Source: Akkermansiaceae bacterium UBA2367 (lineage in GTDB: Bacteria; Verrucomicrobiota; Verrucomicrobiia; Verrucomicrobiales; DEV007). From it: a stretch of DNA of 64,000 bases. Location: positions 22,142 through 86,141 of the forward strand of contig DDTJ01000077.1 in the NCBI GenBank assembly GCA_002344525.1, read 5' to 3'. Positions 35,354 through 43,658 of this stretch are shown piece after piece. The translations under genes and the position numbers were made by a program. A model generated the notes under the pieces. That model was not told the DNA's origin and made no database searches. It saw nothing but the letters and a program-made list of their open reading frames with translations. Positions within the stretch are counted from its first letter, which is position 1. Each line of letters begins with the position of its first letter.

Positions 35354-36238
35354 TTAAAAATTTATAAATCTTTTCAAAATAGGCGCGAGTTTCCGAGCCG
35401 TCGCCTCCGGCCAGATCGAAGGGTCGGTGAAGAGAGCTCCGTCGAGGGCGCGGTGCTCGGGCCAGTCGGCGACGAGGGGGATGCGGGGGATGACCGCTTG
35501 AAGGACGGCTTTGGCGTTGGCGGCGTTGGCTTGGACGTGCTCGATCACGGCGTGGGCGCTCACGGCCTCCTCCTCGACCTTCCAGCAGTCGTAGTCGGTG
35601 ACCATGGCGAGGGTGGCGAGGGCGATCTCGGCCTCGCGGGCGAGCTTCGCCTCGGGCAGGTTGGTCATGCCGATGAGGTCGAAACCGAGCTTGCGGTTCG
35701 TCTCCGACTCCGCCCGCGTCGAGAAGGCGGGGCCGTCCATGCAGACGTAGGTGCCGCCGTCGTGGACGGGCTTCCCGAGCTCCCTCGCGGCCTCTTGGAG
35801 GAGCCCCCGCAGCGTCGGCGAAATCGGATCGGCGAAGCCGACGTGGGCGACGATGCCTCCGCCGAAGAAGGTGTGGTGCTCGCGGCGGCTCGTGCGGTCG
35901 AAGAACTGGTCGGGCAAAACGATGTCGCGGGGCCGGTATTCCTCCTTCAGCGAACCGACGGCGGTGACGGCGACGATCCAGCGGACGTTGAGGGAGCGCA
36001 GCGCCCAGAGGTTGGCGCGGTGGTTCAGTTCGGTCGGGAGGATGCGGTGTCCGCGCCCGTGCCGGGGCAGAAAGCAGACCTGTCGCCCTGCGAAGCGTCC
36101 GCGCACGATGGCGTCGGAAGGGTCGCCGTAGGGCGTCTCGACGCGGATCTCCTCCGCCTCGGTGAAGCCTTCGATCTCGTAAAGTCCCGACCCGCCGATC
36201 ACGCCGATGGCGGGGATTGTGTCGTTCTCGCTGCTCAT
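35354..36238 (-). CDS. mtnP: S-methyl-5'-thioadenosine phosphorylase
   Basis: The 294-residue enzyme splits methylthioadenosine into adenine and methylthioribose-1-phosphate for methionine salvage. It shows IGVIGGSGLYEIEGF at the start, FLPRHGRGHRILPTELNHRA near 56, VAVTAVGSLKEEY near 88 and CMDGPAFSTRAES near 165. GMTNLPEAKLAREAEI and MVTDYDCW follow, and the last fits MTAP more than purine nucleoside phosphorylase. It is upstream of the deacetylase on the same strand with a 51-bp AT-rich gap that may hold that gene's own promoter. No other salvage gene is nearby. Confidence 0.92.
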   Translation of the reverse strand: MSSENDTIPAIGVIGGSGLYEIEGFTEAEEIRVETPYGDPSDAIVRGRFAGRQVCFLPRHGRGHRILPTELNHRANLWALRSLNVRWIVAVTAVGSLKEEYRPRDIVLPDQFFDRTSRREHHTFFGGGIVAHVGFADPISPTLRGLLQEAARELGKPVHDGGTYVCMDGPAFSTRAESETNRKLGFDLIGMTNLPEAKLAREAEIALATLAMVTDYDCWKVEEEAVSAHAVIEHVQANAANAKAVLQAVIPRIPLVADWPEHRALDGALFTDPSIWPEATARKLAPILKRFINF

Positions 36239-36344
36239 GCCCCCAGCCTAGAAGCGGGGGAGGGGGATTCCAAGCGGCATTTATTGCGCTTCCATAAACT
36301 TAAGTAAGCTTGATTTTTAAAAAATATGATGGAAAATTTTAAAA

Positions 36345-37349
36345 ATGTTTCTCCGCCGCTCCCTCCTCCTCGTCCTCCTCGTCCTCCTCGGCGCTGGCGC
36401 CGCCCTGCCTTGGCTCGCCCGCGACTGGCTTGCCGCGAACTCCGCCTCCGCTTCCTCCTCCGCCCCCTCCGGCTGGCGCGAACGAATCCGGGGCGCTTGG
36501 CGGGGGGCCGAAAGCGCGGAGGCGGCACCCGACACCCTTGCGGTCGAGGAAACCGTGGAGCAGACCGAGGAGCGTCAGCCCTACCCCCTCGCCAAGCAGA
36601 CTCGAAAGATGCTCGCCGGTTTCTTCGGCGAAAAGGGGGATCTGCCGGGTGCGCCTTCCCGCCCCGGCCCGCCCTCGACGCCGCGCTCCCGCGCCATCGT
36701 CGAGGAGGCCTCGCGCCGCCTCGCTCCGGAGTTGGCGAAACGGAGCTTGAAATGCGGCGACCCCCTCGTCCTGCGCCTCTTCAAGGAGGAGGGCGAACTC
36801 GAAATCTGGATGCGACCCTCTTCGGAACCGCACTACACCCTCTTTAAAATCCTCCGCCTCGCCGCGTCGGCGGGTCGGCCCGGCCCGAAACTGCGTGAAG
36901 GCGACGGGCAGGCGCCCGAGGGCTTCTACTCCGTCCCCGCCTCCGCGCTGCGGCCCGGCACGAAACACCACCTCGGCTTCGACCTCGGCTATCCGAACGA
37001 ACTCGACCGCCATCTCGGGCGCAGCGGCAGCGAAATGATGATCCACGCCGGGGAGACCGCCGCCGGAGCCTACGCCTTGTCGCCGGCGGCGATGGAGGAG
37101 GTCTACGCCCTCGCCGACGCCGCCCTCCGCGCCGGGCAGGGCGCGGTCCCCGTCCACCTCTTCCCCTTCCGCCTCACCGACAAGCGGATGGACCGGGTCG
37201 CCGCCGCCGGCTCGCGCTGGACGCAGGAGTGGGCGAACCTCAAGGAAGGCTACGATTTCTTCGAGAACGTCCGTCTGCCTCCGGCGGTCGACGCGGAGGC
37301 GGAGCGCTACTCCTTCCGCATCTCAAGTGACGGGGAAAAGGAAATTTGA
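36345..37349 (+). CDS. YafK/DpaA-like L,D-transpeptidase homologue lacking the catalytic cysteine
   Basis: The 334-residue protein has an N-terminal hydrophobic segment (residues 5-23), a low-complexity linker to about 85 and a YkuD-fold domain like YafK/DpaA. FDLGYPNELDRHLGRSGSE leads to MMIHAGETAAGAYALSPAAM. In active YafK proteins this last part reads HGxCxSxGCY. Here H234 is kept but the nucleophile cysteine is A242, and the other cysteine and serine are E237 and A239. VPVHLFPFRLTDKRM after it is well conserved. It therefore looks catalytically dead but structurally intact. TATGAT at 36325 may be its -10. Regulatory or binding role is inferred. Confidence 0.78.
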   Translation: MFLRRSLLLVLLVLLGAGAALPWLARDWLAANSASASSSAPSGWRERIRGAWRGAESAEAAPDTLAVEETVEQTEERQPYPLAKQTRKMLAGFFGEKGDLPGAPSRPGPPSTPRSRAIVEEASRRLAPELAKRSLKCGDPLVLRLFKEEGELEIWMRPSSEPHYTLFKILRLAASAGRPGPKLREGDGQAPEGFYSVPASALRPGTKHHLGFDLGYPNELDRHLGRSGSEMMIHAGETAAGAYALSPAAMEEVYALADAALRAGQGAVPVHLFPFRLTDKRMDRVAAAGSRWTQEWANLKEGYDFFENVRLPPAVDAEAERYSFRISSDGEKEI

Positions 37350-37424
37350 GGCGACCGCGCTTTTTTTGCTTCCAGTTCCGCGCGGATTCCACTAGCCTTC
37401 CCATCCCGGCTAACGCATGGCGCA

Positions 37425-37448
37425 CCCGGCTTCCTCCTGGAGGCCGGG
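37425..37448. repeat. Hairpin in the leader of the first PilB gene
   Basis: CCCGGCTTCC (37425-37434) and GGAGGCCGGG (37439-37448) pair over 10 bp with one G-T pair and a TCCT loop, 43 bp before the TTG start at 37492. It may be a terminator-like or translation-control hairpin. No T-run follows. Confidence 0.5.
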
Positions 37449-37491
37449 CCAACCCTGACAAACCGGCCACCGTCAACCTCCCCTTCGCGTT

Positions 37492-39171
37492 TTGTACTCC
37501 AACGAACCCTACCTCCTGGAGCTGTTGCAGGAAGCCCAGCTCGTGACACCGGCGGCGCTCGAAGACGTCCGCCACAAGAAGAAGTCGCAGGAATCGACGA
37601 TCGACGCGCTGCTCTCGCTGAACCTCCTCACCGACGAGGCCATCGCCCAGACCCTCGCGGAGAACGCGGGGATGGACTACGTCGATCTGAAGCGGCTCGA
37701 CGTGGATCCCTCCGTCGCCGCGCACGTCCCGGCGAACTCCGCCGTGCGCTTCCGCGCCGTGCCCATCATCGAGGGGGCGGGCACCCTCGTCATCGCGGTG
37801 ACCGACCCTCTCGACTTCGACGCCATCGACTCGCTGCGCCACGTCCTCACCGTCGAACCCGAGTTCGTCGTCGCCTCCGACAGCGCGATCAAGCAGCGCC
37901 AGCTCGACTTCTACGCCTCGCAGCTCGACTCCGCCCAGATCGCCAAGCTCGACGCCAACGCCATCGCGGTGACGGAGACGTCGGCCGCCGAGGGGGGCGA
38001 CGCGCCGGTCATCAAGATGGTCTACCAGATCCTGCAGGAGGCCTACCAGAACCGCGCCTCGGACATCCACATCGAGCCGACCGAGAAGGAGATGCGGGTG
38101 CGCTACCGCATCGACGGCGCCCTCCACAAGGTGCAGAGCCACCCGCTGAGCCTCCTCCCCTCCATCGTCAGCCGGATCAAGATCATGACCGGGACCATGG
38201 CGATCTCGGAAAAGCGCCTGCCCCAGGACGGACGTATCCAGGCGAAGTTCGGCGGCGGCGACCTCGACCTGCGCGTCTCCACCGTGCCGACCAGCTGCGG
38301 GGAGAGCGTCGTGATGCGGATCCTCGACAAGAGCTCCCTCTCCATCGGCCTGCCCCAGCTCGGCTTCTTCAGCGACGACCAGGCGACCTTCGAGGAGCTG
38401 CTCCGCCTGCCCGACGGCATCCTCCTTGTGACCGGCCCGACCGGATCGGGCAAGACGACGACCCTCTACGCCTGCCTCAACTCGATCAACAAGCCCGACC
38501 GCAAGATCATCACAGTCGAGGACCCGGTGGAATACCTCCTTTCCGGCATCAACCAGGTGCAGGTGAAGGAGTCCATCGGCATGACCTTCGCGGCGGCCCT
38601 GCGCGCCATCCTCCGGCAGGCGCCGAACATCATCATGATTGGGGAGATCCGAGACCTCGAGACGGCGTCGATCGCGATCAACGCTTCGCTCACGGGCCAC
38701 CTCGTCTTCTCCACCCTGCACACGAACGACGCGCCCGCCGCCGTCGCCCGTCTCGCCGACATCGGCGTGAAGAAATTCCTCATCGCTTCGGCGGTGCGCT
38801 CCGTGATGGCCCAGCGCCTCGTCCGGGGCATCTGCAAGGACTGCGCCCAGCCCGCCGAGATGACGCTCAAGGAGATCCGCTCCCTACGCCTCACCGAGGA
38901 GCAGATCGCCAAGGCGGAGATCATGAAGGGTACCGGCTGCCGCACTTGCCGCATGACGGGCTACAAGGGACGCATCGGCTGCTTCGAGATCTTCAACATC
39001 TCCGAGGAGGTGCGCCTCCTCATCAACGGCGACGAGTCCACCAGCGGTCTGCGCAAGCGCGCGCGCGAGCTCGGCATGCGTACCCTGCGCGAGGACGGCG
39101 TCCGCAAAGTGCTCGCGGGCAAGACGACCGCCTCGGAAGTCATCCGCGTGACCATGGCCGACAGCGATTGA
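37492..39171 (+). CDS. Type IV pilus / type II secretion ATPase PilB/GspE (first copy)
   Basis: The 559-residue ATPase has an MshEN/GspE N-terminal domain (residues about 1-130), then the N2 domain with ASDIHIEPTEKEMRVRYRID. The RecA-like core contains GPTGSGKTTTLYA, the acidic Asp box with TVEDPVEY, MIGEIRDLETA (Walker B) and GHLVFSTLHTNDA (His box). A zinc-binding region (GICKDCAQ, GCRTCRMTGYKG) closes it. It powers pilin assembly on the inner membrane. The start is taken as TTG at 37492 because no ATG precedes the conserved YSNEPYLLELLQEA. It leads the operon PilB-PilB-PilC. Confidence 0.92.
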   Translation: MYSNEPYLLELLQEAQLVTPAALEDVRHKKKSQESTIDALLSLNLLTDEAIAQTLAENAGMDYVDLKRLDVDPSVAAHVPANSAVRFRAVPIIEGAGTLVIAVTDPLDFDAIDSLRHVLTVEPEFVVASDSAIKQRQLDFYASQLDSAQIAKLDANAIAVTETSAAEGGDAPVIKMVYQILQEAYQNRASDIHIEPTEKEMRVRYRIDGALHKVQSHPLSLLPSIVSRIKIMTGTMAISEKRLPQDGRIQAKFGGGDLDLRVSTVPTSCGESVVMRILDKSSLSIGLPQLGFFSDDQATFEELLRLPDGILLVTGPTGSGKTTTLYACLNSINKPDRKIITVEDPVEYLLSGINQVQVKESIGMTFAAALRAILRQAPNIIMIGEIRDLETASIAINASLTGHLVFSTLHTNDAPAAVARLADIGVKKFLIASAVRSVMAQRLVRGICKDCAQPAEMTLKEIRSLRLTEEQIAKAEIMKGTGCRTCRMTGYKGRIGCFEIFNISEEVRLLINGDESTSGLRKRARELGMRTLREDGVRKVLAGKTTASEVIRVTMADSD

Positions 39172-39232
39172 ACCAGCTCACTGACGACACCGCCCGCCAC
39201 CCCACCCTCCCTCCCCCTTCCTTTTTGTTTCC

Positions 39233-40927
39233 ATGACGGTTGAAAGCGTAATCGACCTCCTCGTCTCCCGCGGCCTGATCGACGAATCCCAGCGCGAAGA
39301 CTACATCGCCGCCGCCTACGGCAGCGAGCACGACATCACCTACGCGGTCGAGGAGTTCGGCCTGCTCCAGCGCGAGCAGCTCTTCCACCTCGTCGCCCAG
39401 GACATCGGCGGCGACTACTACGACCTCAGCGACTTCGAGCCCGCGCCCCAAGTGCTGCGGGCCGTCCCGGCGGGCACGGCGAAGCTCTACCAGTGCTTCC
39501 CCATCCAGTTCCTCGACCAGGGCCTCCAAGTCGCCATCGCCAACCCCCTCGACCCGCAAAACCTCGAAGAGCTGGGCTTCTCCCTGAACACCGCCATCGT
39601 CCCTGCGGTCGCCCCGCCCGAGCAGATCTCGGAGCTCATCGAGAAATTCTACTACGGCGGTGGAGCAAGCGCCGACAACGACGGGGCCGCGGCGGGCGAG
39701 AGCAACGCCCTCGCCGACCTGCGCAAGGAGATCGCGGCGATGTCCAGCGACGACGCCGAGGAGGAGTCGAACTCCGCCCCCATCATCCGCTACGTCGACC
39801 TCGTCCTCTACCAAGCGATCAAGGAGAAGGCCTCCGACGTCCACTTCGAGCCCTTCGAGGACGACTTCAAGATCCGCTACCGCGTCGACGGCGCCCTCTA
39901 CGAGATGGCCCCGCCCCCGCAGCACCTCAAGCAAGCCATCATTTCACGGATCAAGGTGATGTCCTCCCTGAACATCGCCGAGACCCGCCTGCCCCAGGAC
40001 GGTCGCATCACCAAGGAGATCAACGGCCAGGGCATCGACATGCGGGTCTCCACCCTGCCCACCATCTTCGGCGAGAGCGTCGTGCTCCGCGTCCTCGACC
40101 GGTCCAACGTGAATCTCAACCTCGAGATGCTCAACCTGCCGAAGGAGATGTTCGAATACATCACCGACACCATCGAGAAGCCGAACGGCATCTTCATCTG
40201 CACCGGACCCACCGGGGCGGGCAAGACCACGACCCTCTACGCCTGCCTCCGCCGCATCAACACCGAGGATGCGAAACTCCTCACCGCCGAGGACCCCGTC
40301 GAATACGACATCGACGGCATCATGCAGGTGCCTATCAACGAGTCCATCGGCCTCAACTTCGGGCGCGTCCTGCGCGCCTTCCTGCGGCAGGACCCCGACC
40401 GCATCCTCGTCGGCGAGATGCGCGACCTCGAGACCGCGCAGATCGCGATCCAAGCCTCGCTGACGGGGCACTTGGTGCTCTCGACCCTGCACACCAACGA
40501 CGCCCCCGGTGCCGTGACCCGTCTCATCGACATGGGCTGCGAGCCCTTCCTCGTCGCCGCGACCCTCGAAGGCGTCCTCGGCCAGCGCCTCCTGCGCCGC
40601 ATCTGCCCCGACTGCCGCGTCTCCTACAAGCCCTCCCAGGCCGTGCTCGCCCAACTCGGCATCGCCGCCGCCGACATCGGGGGCAACGAGTTCTACACCG
40701 GCCAAGGCTGCGACGCCTGCAACGACACCGGATACCGCGGCCGCCAAGGTCTCTTCGAGCTGCTCGACATGTCGAACCCCATCCGCGACCTCATCGCCCA
40801 GCGCGCCGCCACCGTCGTGCTGAAGCAGAAGGCCCAGGAGCTCGGCATGCGCACCCTGCGCGAGGACGGCATCCGCAACATCTTCTCCGGCATCACCACG
40901 ATCGAAGAGGTGCTCAAGTACACCTGA
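39233..40927 (+). CDS. Type IV pilus / type II secretion ATPase PilB/GspE (second copy)
   Basis: The 564-residue paralogue of the preceding gene has the same layout: an N-terminal MshEN-like domain, an acidic linker near 160-185, ASDVHFEPFEDDFKIRYRVD, GPTGAGKTTTLYACLRR, TAEDPVEYDIDG, LVGEMRDLETAQ, GHLVLSTLHTNDAPG and the zinc region RICPDCRVSY/GCDACNDTGYRG. All catalytic motifs are complete in both copies. The two differ mainly in the first 170 residues, so they may respond to different partners or form mixed hexamers. It is 61 bp after the first copy and 79 bp before pilC. Confidence 0.92.
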   Translation: MTVESVIDLLVSRGLIDESQREDYIAAAYGSEHDITYAVEEFGLLQREQLFHLVAQDIGGDYYDLSDFEPAPQVLRAVPAGTAKLYQCFPIQFLDQGLQVAIANPLDPQNLEELGFSLNTAIVPAVAPPEQISELIEKFYYGGGASADNDGAAAGESNALADLRKEIAAMSSDDAEEESNSAPIIRYVDLVLYQAIKEKASDVHFEPFEDDFKIRYRVDGALYEMAPPPQHLKQAIISRIKVMSSLNIAETRLPQDGRITKEINGQGIDMRVSTLPTIFGESVVLRVLDRSNVNLNLEMLNLPKEMFEYITDTIEKPNGIFICTGPTGAGKTTTLYACLRRINTEDAKLLTAEDPVEYDIDGIMQVPINESIGLNFGRVLRAFLRQDPDRILVGEMRDLETAQIAIQASLTGHLVLSTLHTNDAPGAVTRLIDMGCEPFLVAATLEGVLGQRLLRRICPDCRVSYKPSQAVLAQLGIAAADIGGNEFYTGQGCDACNDTGYRGRQGLFELLDMSNPIRDLIAQRAATVVLKQKAQELGMRTLREDGIRNIFSGITTIEEVLKYT

Positions 40928-41006
40928 CCGAAACTCCCGAATTTTTCCATCGACAGCCGCGCCGCCGAAACGCTAATCTCAACACCCAAAGACAGAATCC
41001 ACCGAT

Positions 41007-42272
41007 ATGGCAAACTTCGAATACATCGCCTTGGACGCGAAGGGCACGGAAACCTCGGGCTCCATCAAGGCGAACGACGAGGCGGACGCGATCAGCCAGC
41101 TCCGCAAGAGCGGCCTCTACCCCACCCAAGTCGTCCCCGCCGGCAAGGGCGGCGTCTCCAGCGCCGCGAAAAAACGCGCCAAGAAATCCCAAGCGGCGAA
41201 CAAGAAGACGGGCGTGGGCGGCCGGGTCAAAGGCAAGGTCCTGATGATCTTCACCCGCCAGCTCGCCACCCTCGTCGACGCGGGCCTGCCGCTGCTGCGC
41301 GGCCTCTCCGTCCTCGGGAAGCAGGAGAAGAACCGCGTCATGGCCGGGACCATCAACCACCTCGCCGACTCCGTCGCGGGCGGCTCGACCTTCTCCGAGA
41401 GCCTCGGCCAGCACCCCAAGGTCTTCGACAAGCTCTACGTGAACATGGTCAAGGCCGGCGAGCTCGGCGGTGTCCTTGAGCTCGTCCTCGTCCGTCTCGC
41501 CGAATACCAGGAGAAGGCGCAGAAGCTGAAGAACCGCATCGTCGCGGCGATGGTCTACCCCGTCATCGTCATCGTCATCGCCGTCGCCATCCTCATCTTC
41601 CTCATGGCGGTGATCGTGCCGCGCTTCGAGAAGATCTTCGCCGAAATGCTCAGCGGCAAGGCGCTCCCCGGCATCACCCAGTTCGTCATCAACATCAGCC
41701 GCTGGATCCAGGACAAGTGGCTCATCATCCTCATCGGCGGCGCCATCCTCTACGCTGGCTGGAAGGTCTTCAGCATGACCAAGAACGGTCGCGTCGCCAT
41801 CGACCGGCTCAAGCTGAAGCTGCCCGTCTTCGGACCGGTGCAGCTCAAAAGCGCCATCGCGCGCTTCACCCGCACCCTCGGCACCCTCGTCACCAGCGGC
41901 GTGCCCATCCTCCAAGCCCTCAACATCACCCGCGACACCGCCGGGAACGTCGTCGTCTCCAACGCCGTCGACCGGATCCACGAGGCGGTCCGCGAGGGTG
42001 AGTCCGTCGTCGCCCCCATGGAGGCGAGCAAGATCTTCCCGCCCATGGTCATCTCCATGGTCGACGTGGGCGAGGAGACCGGCCAGCTCCCCGACATGCT
42101 CCTGAAGATCGCCGACGTCTACGACGACGAGGTCGACAACGCCGTGGACGCCATGACCTCGATGATCGAGCCCATCATGATCGTCTTCCTCGCGCTCATC
42201 GTCGGGACCATCGTCGTCGCGCTCTTCCTGCCGATGATCTCCATCATCCAAGGAATGAACGAACAGAGCTGA
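41007..42272 (+). CDS. Type IV pilus / type II secretion inner-membrane platform protein PilC/GspF
   Basis: The 421-residue protein has a short N-terminal domain (FEYIALDAKGTETSGSIKAN) and two GspF domains. The first has FTRQLATLVDAGLPLLRGL near 76 and the second FTRTLGTLVTSGVPILQAL near 287. Membrane segments lie near 185-207, 235-255 and 390-413. It anchors the assembly ATPase in the membrane. With the two PilB genes upstream and the prepilin gene 95 bp downstream, it forms the core of a pilus or pseudopilus machine. Secretin and prepilin peptidase genes are not in the window. Confidence 0.93.
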   Translation: MANFEYIALDAKGTETSGSIKANDEADAISQLRKSGLYPTQVVPAGKGGVSSAAKKRAKKSQAANKKTGVGGRVKGKVLMIFTRQLATLVDAGLPLLRGLSVLGKQEKNRVMAGTINHLADSVAGGSTFSESLGQHPKVFDKLYVNMVKAGELGGVLELVLVRLAEYQEKAQKLKNRIVAAMVYPVIVIVIAVAILIFLMAVIVPRFEKIFAEMLSGKALPGITQFVINISRWIQDKWLIILIGGAILYAGWKVFSMTKNGRVAIDRLKLKLPVFGPVQLKSAIARFTRTLGTLVTSGVPILQALNITRDTAGNVVVSNAVDRIHEAVREGESVVAPMEASKIFPPMVISMVDVGEETGQLPDMLLKIADVYDDEVDNAVDAMTSMIEPIMIVFLALIVGTIVVALFLPMISIIQGMNEQS

Positions 42273-42331
42273 CCCTCGGGTCGGCGTTACGGGCGGGGAG
42301 GAGAAATCCGAACCGCCCGGCTCACATTGCG

Positions 42332-42361
42332 TTGACTCCGACCTCCCTTTCCTGATACACT
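42332..42361 (+). promoter_or_regulatory. Predicted prepilin promoter
   Basis: TTGACT (42332-42337) and TACACT (42356-42361) are 18 bp apart and end 6 bp before the ATG at 42368. A strong -35 makes this the best promoter in the cluster; it suggests the pilin is expressed independently of the machine genes. Confidence 0.55.
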
Positions 42362-42367
42362 TCCCGC

Positions 42368-42952
42368 ATGAAGACATCCTCCCTCCCCTGCCCCCGCGGC
42401 TTCAGCATGGTCGAACTCATGGTCGTGGTGGGGATCATGGTGGTCCTCTCGGGCTTCCTCATCGCCGCCCTCCCCGGCATCCGGACGAAGATCAAGCGCA
42501 ACCAAGTCGAGGCCTTCATCGCCGAGCTTGAGCGCGGGCTCTCCAGCTACCAGATCGACCACGGGAGCTACCCGCTCAACGAACCCTCGGGCGGAGGCGA
42601 TGGCATGGATCAGGACGGCATCGAGGGCGCGAAAGTGCTCTACAAGCACCTCTCCGGCGACTATGACACCGACGGCAAAGTCGATTTCGAGAAAAACGAG
42701 AAGGTCTACGTGCCCAAGCTCGACTACTCCTCGAACCGCGACGTGGACGACGCCCGCTCCACCAACCTCGGCGGCGACTACATGGTCGTCGATCCCTTCG
42801 GCGATCCCGTACGCTACGTCGCCCAGCCGCCGAACATCCCGCCGAAGGATCGCAAGACCCGCAACCCCACCTACGACCTCTGGTCCATCGCGGGGAACGA
42901 CCCGGACGTGGAAGGGGCCGAGGCTGGCTTCATCGGCAACTGGAAGCAGTAG
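42368..42952 (+). CDS. Type IV prepilin / GspG-like major pseudopilin
   Basis: The 194-residue protein has a class III signal: a short leader ending in PRG, then FSMVELMVVVGIMVVLSGFL. Cleavage is predicted after G11, with F at +1 and the conserved E at +5. The mature domain contains YQIDHGSYPLNEPSGGGDG, YMVVDPFGDPVRYV and DLWSIAGNDPD, the GspG-type calcium-loop ending. GspG is the major pseudopilin of type II secretion; a type IV pilin role is the alternative. It has its own strong promoter and follows pilC directly. Confidence 0.9.
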   Translation: MKTSSLPCPRGFSMVELMVVVGIMVVLSGFLIAALPGIRTKIKRNQVEAFIAELERGLSSYQIDHGSYPLNEPSGGGDGMDQDGIEGAKVLYKHLSGDYDTDGKVDFEKNEKVYVPKLDYSSNRDVDDARSTNLGGDYMVVDPFGDPVRYVAQPPNIPPKDRKTRNPTYDLWSIAGNDPDVEGAEAGFIGNWKQ

Positions 42953-42971
42953 GCCGGGAAGGGAGTTTCGG

Positions 42972-43026
42972 AGGGTGGACTTTCCAAATCCACTTTCAAC
43001 AAAACGGGACTTGGAAAGTCCCCCTC
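42972..43026. repeat. Long inverted repeat after the prepilin gene
   Basis: GGACTTTCCAA (42977-42987) is mirrored by TTGGAAAGTCC (43011-43021), and flanking AGGG/CCCT bases extend the stem with one bulge. The loop is 23 bp. It begins about 20 bp after the prepilin stop, so it may end or stabilise that transcript, but the long loop and no T-run point to a REP-like element. Confidence 0.5.
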
Positions 43027-43122
43027 CTTGTTGCGAGGTCTCGATTTCTTCGAGAATCTCTGAATCGTAACACGCACGGAAGCTCCGGGATAAGCAGGGG
43101 ATCGCCGGGCGCCCCTGTTGTT

Positions 43123-43152
43123 TTGCGTCTTGTTTCGGCCTCGTGGTATGTT
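43123..43152 (+). promoter_or_regulatory. Predicted promoter of the small membrane protein gene
   Basis: TTGCGT (43123-43128) and TATGTT (43147-43152) are 18 bp apart, 13 bp before the ATG at 43166. The earlier in-frame ATG at 43148 lies within the -10, which supports 43166 as the start. Confidence 0.45.
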
Positions 43153-43165
43153 GAAATGCAGGCAG

Positions 43166-43570
43166 ATGAGGCGCTTCTCCAAACGCATCCTCGAAACCGT
43201 GGTGCTGGTGCTTGTCCTCGCTCTGACCGGACATCTCGGAGACGCGCTCTTTTTCAAAGCGGCCCGCCTGAACCGCCCGGCGAAGCTGGCTCTGGCCGAG
43301 ATGCATGGAGAAATCCAGATCGGCGACTCCGAAGCCGAGGTGGAGGAAAAAGTCGCTCGCAATCTCCATGAGCGGCATCGGATACGAAATGGCTGGCTCC
43401 CCGGCTCCCGGGAGATCGCCATGCCGCCTGAACTCGGTGCGGGGGACTGGGTGCTCTACATCGCCTTCGATCCGACCGGCAAGGTCTCGGCGGTGGCCAT
43501 GCGGACGGACGACGGGATCTACAGACCTCCCAAAGGCGGGCCTCCCGACAAGGGGGTGTTTGCGCGCTGA
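43166..43570 (+). CDS. Single-pass membrane protein of unknown function
   Basis: The 134-residue protein begins MRRFSKRILETVVLVLVLAL, giving a basic start and one hydrophobic helix (residues 9-26), then about 105 residues outside the membrane core. A short block, EIQIGDSEAEVEEKVARNL, resembles the opening helix of small BamE-like domains, but this is weak. It ends DDGIYRPPKGGPPDKGVFAR. I recognise no family. It stands alone between the prepilin and nadE. Confidence 0.6.
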   Translation: MRRFSKRILETVVLVLVLALTGHLGDALFFKAARLNRPAKLALAEMHGEIQIGDSEAEVEEKVARNLHERHRIRNGWLPGSREIAMPPELGAGDWVLYIAFDPTGKVSAVAMRTDDGIYRPPKGGPPDKGVFAR

Positions 43571-43658
43571 TAGCGATCACTTCTCCGGCCTGATCACCCG
43601 TCGCATTGGCCGACCGCCAAATCTGGCGAAACGGAACTATCATCGATCCTCCTCCGCC

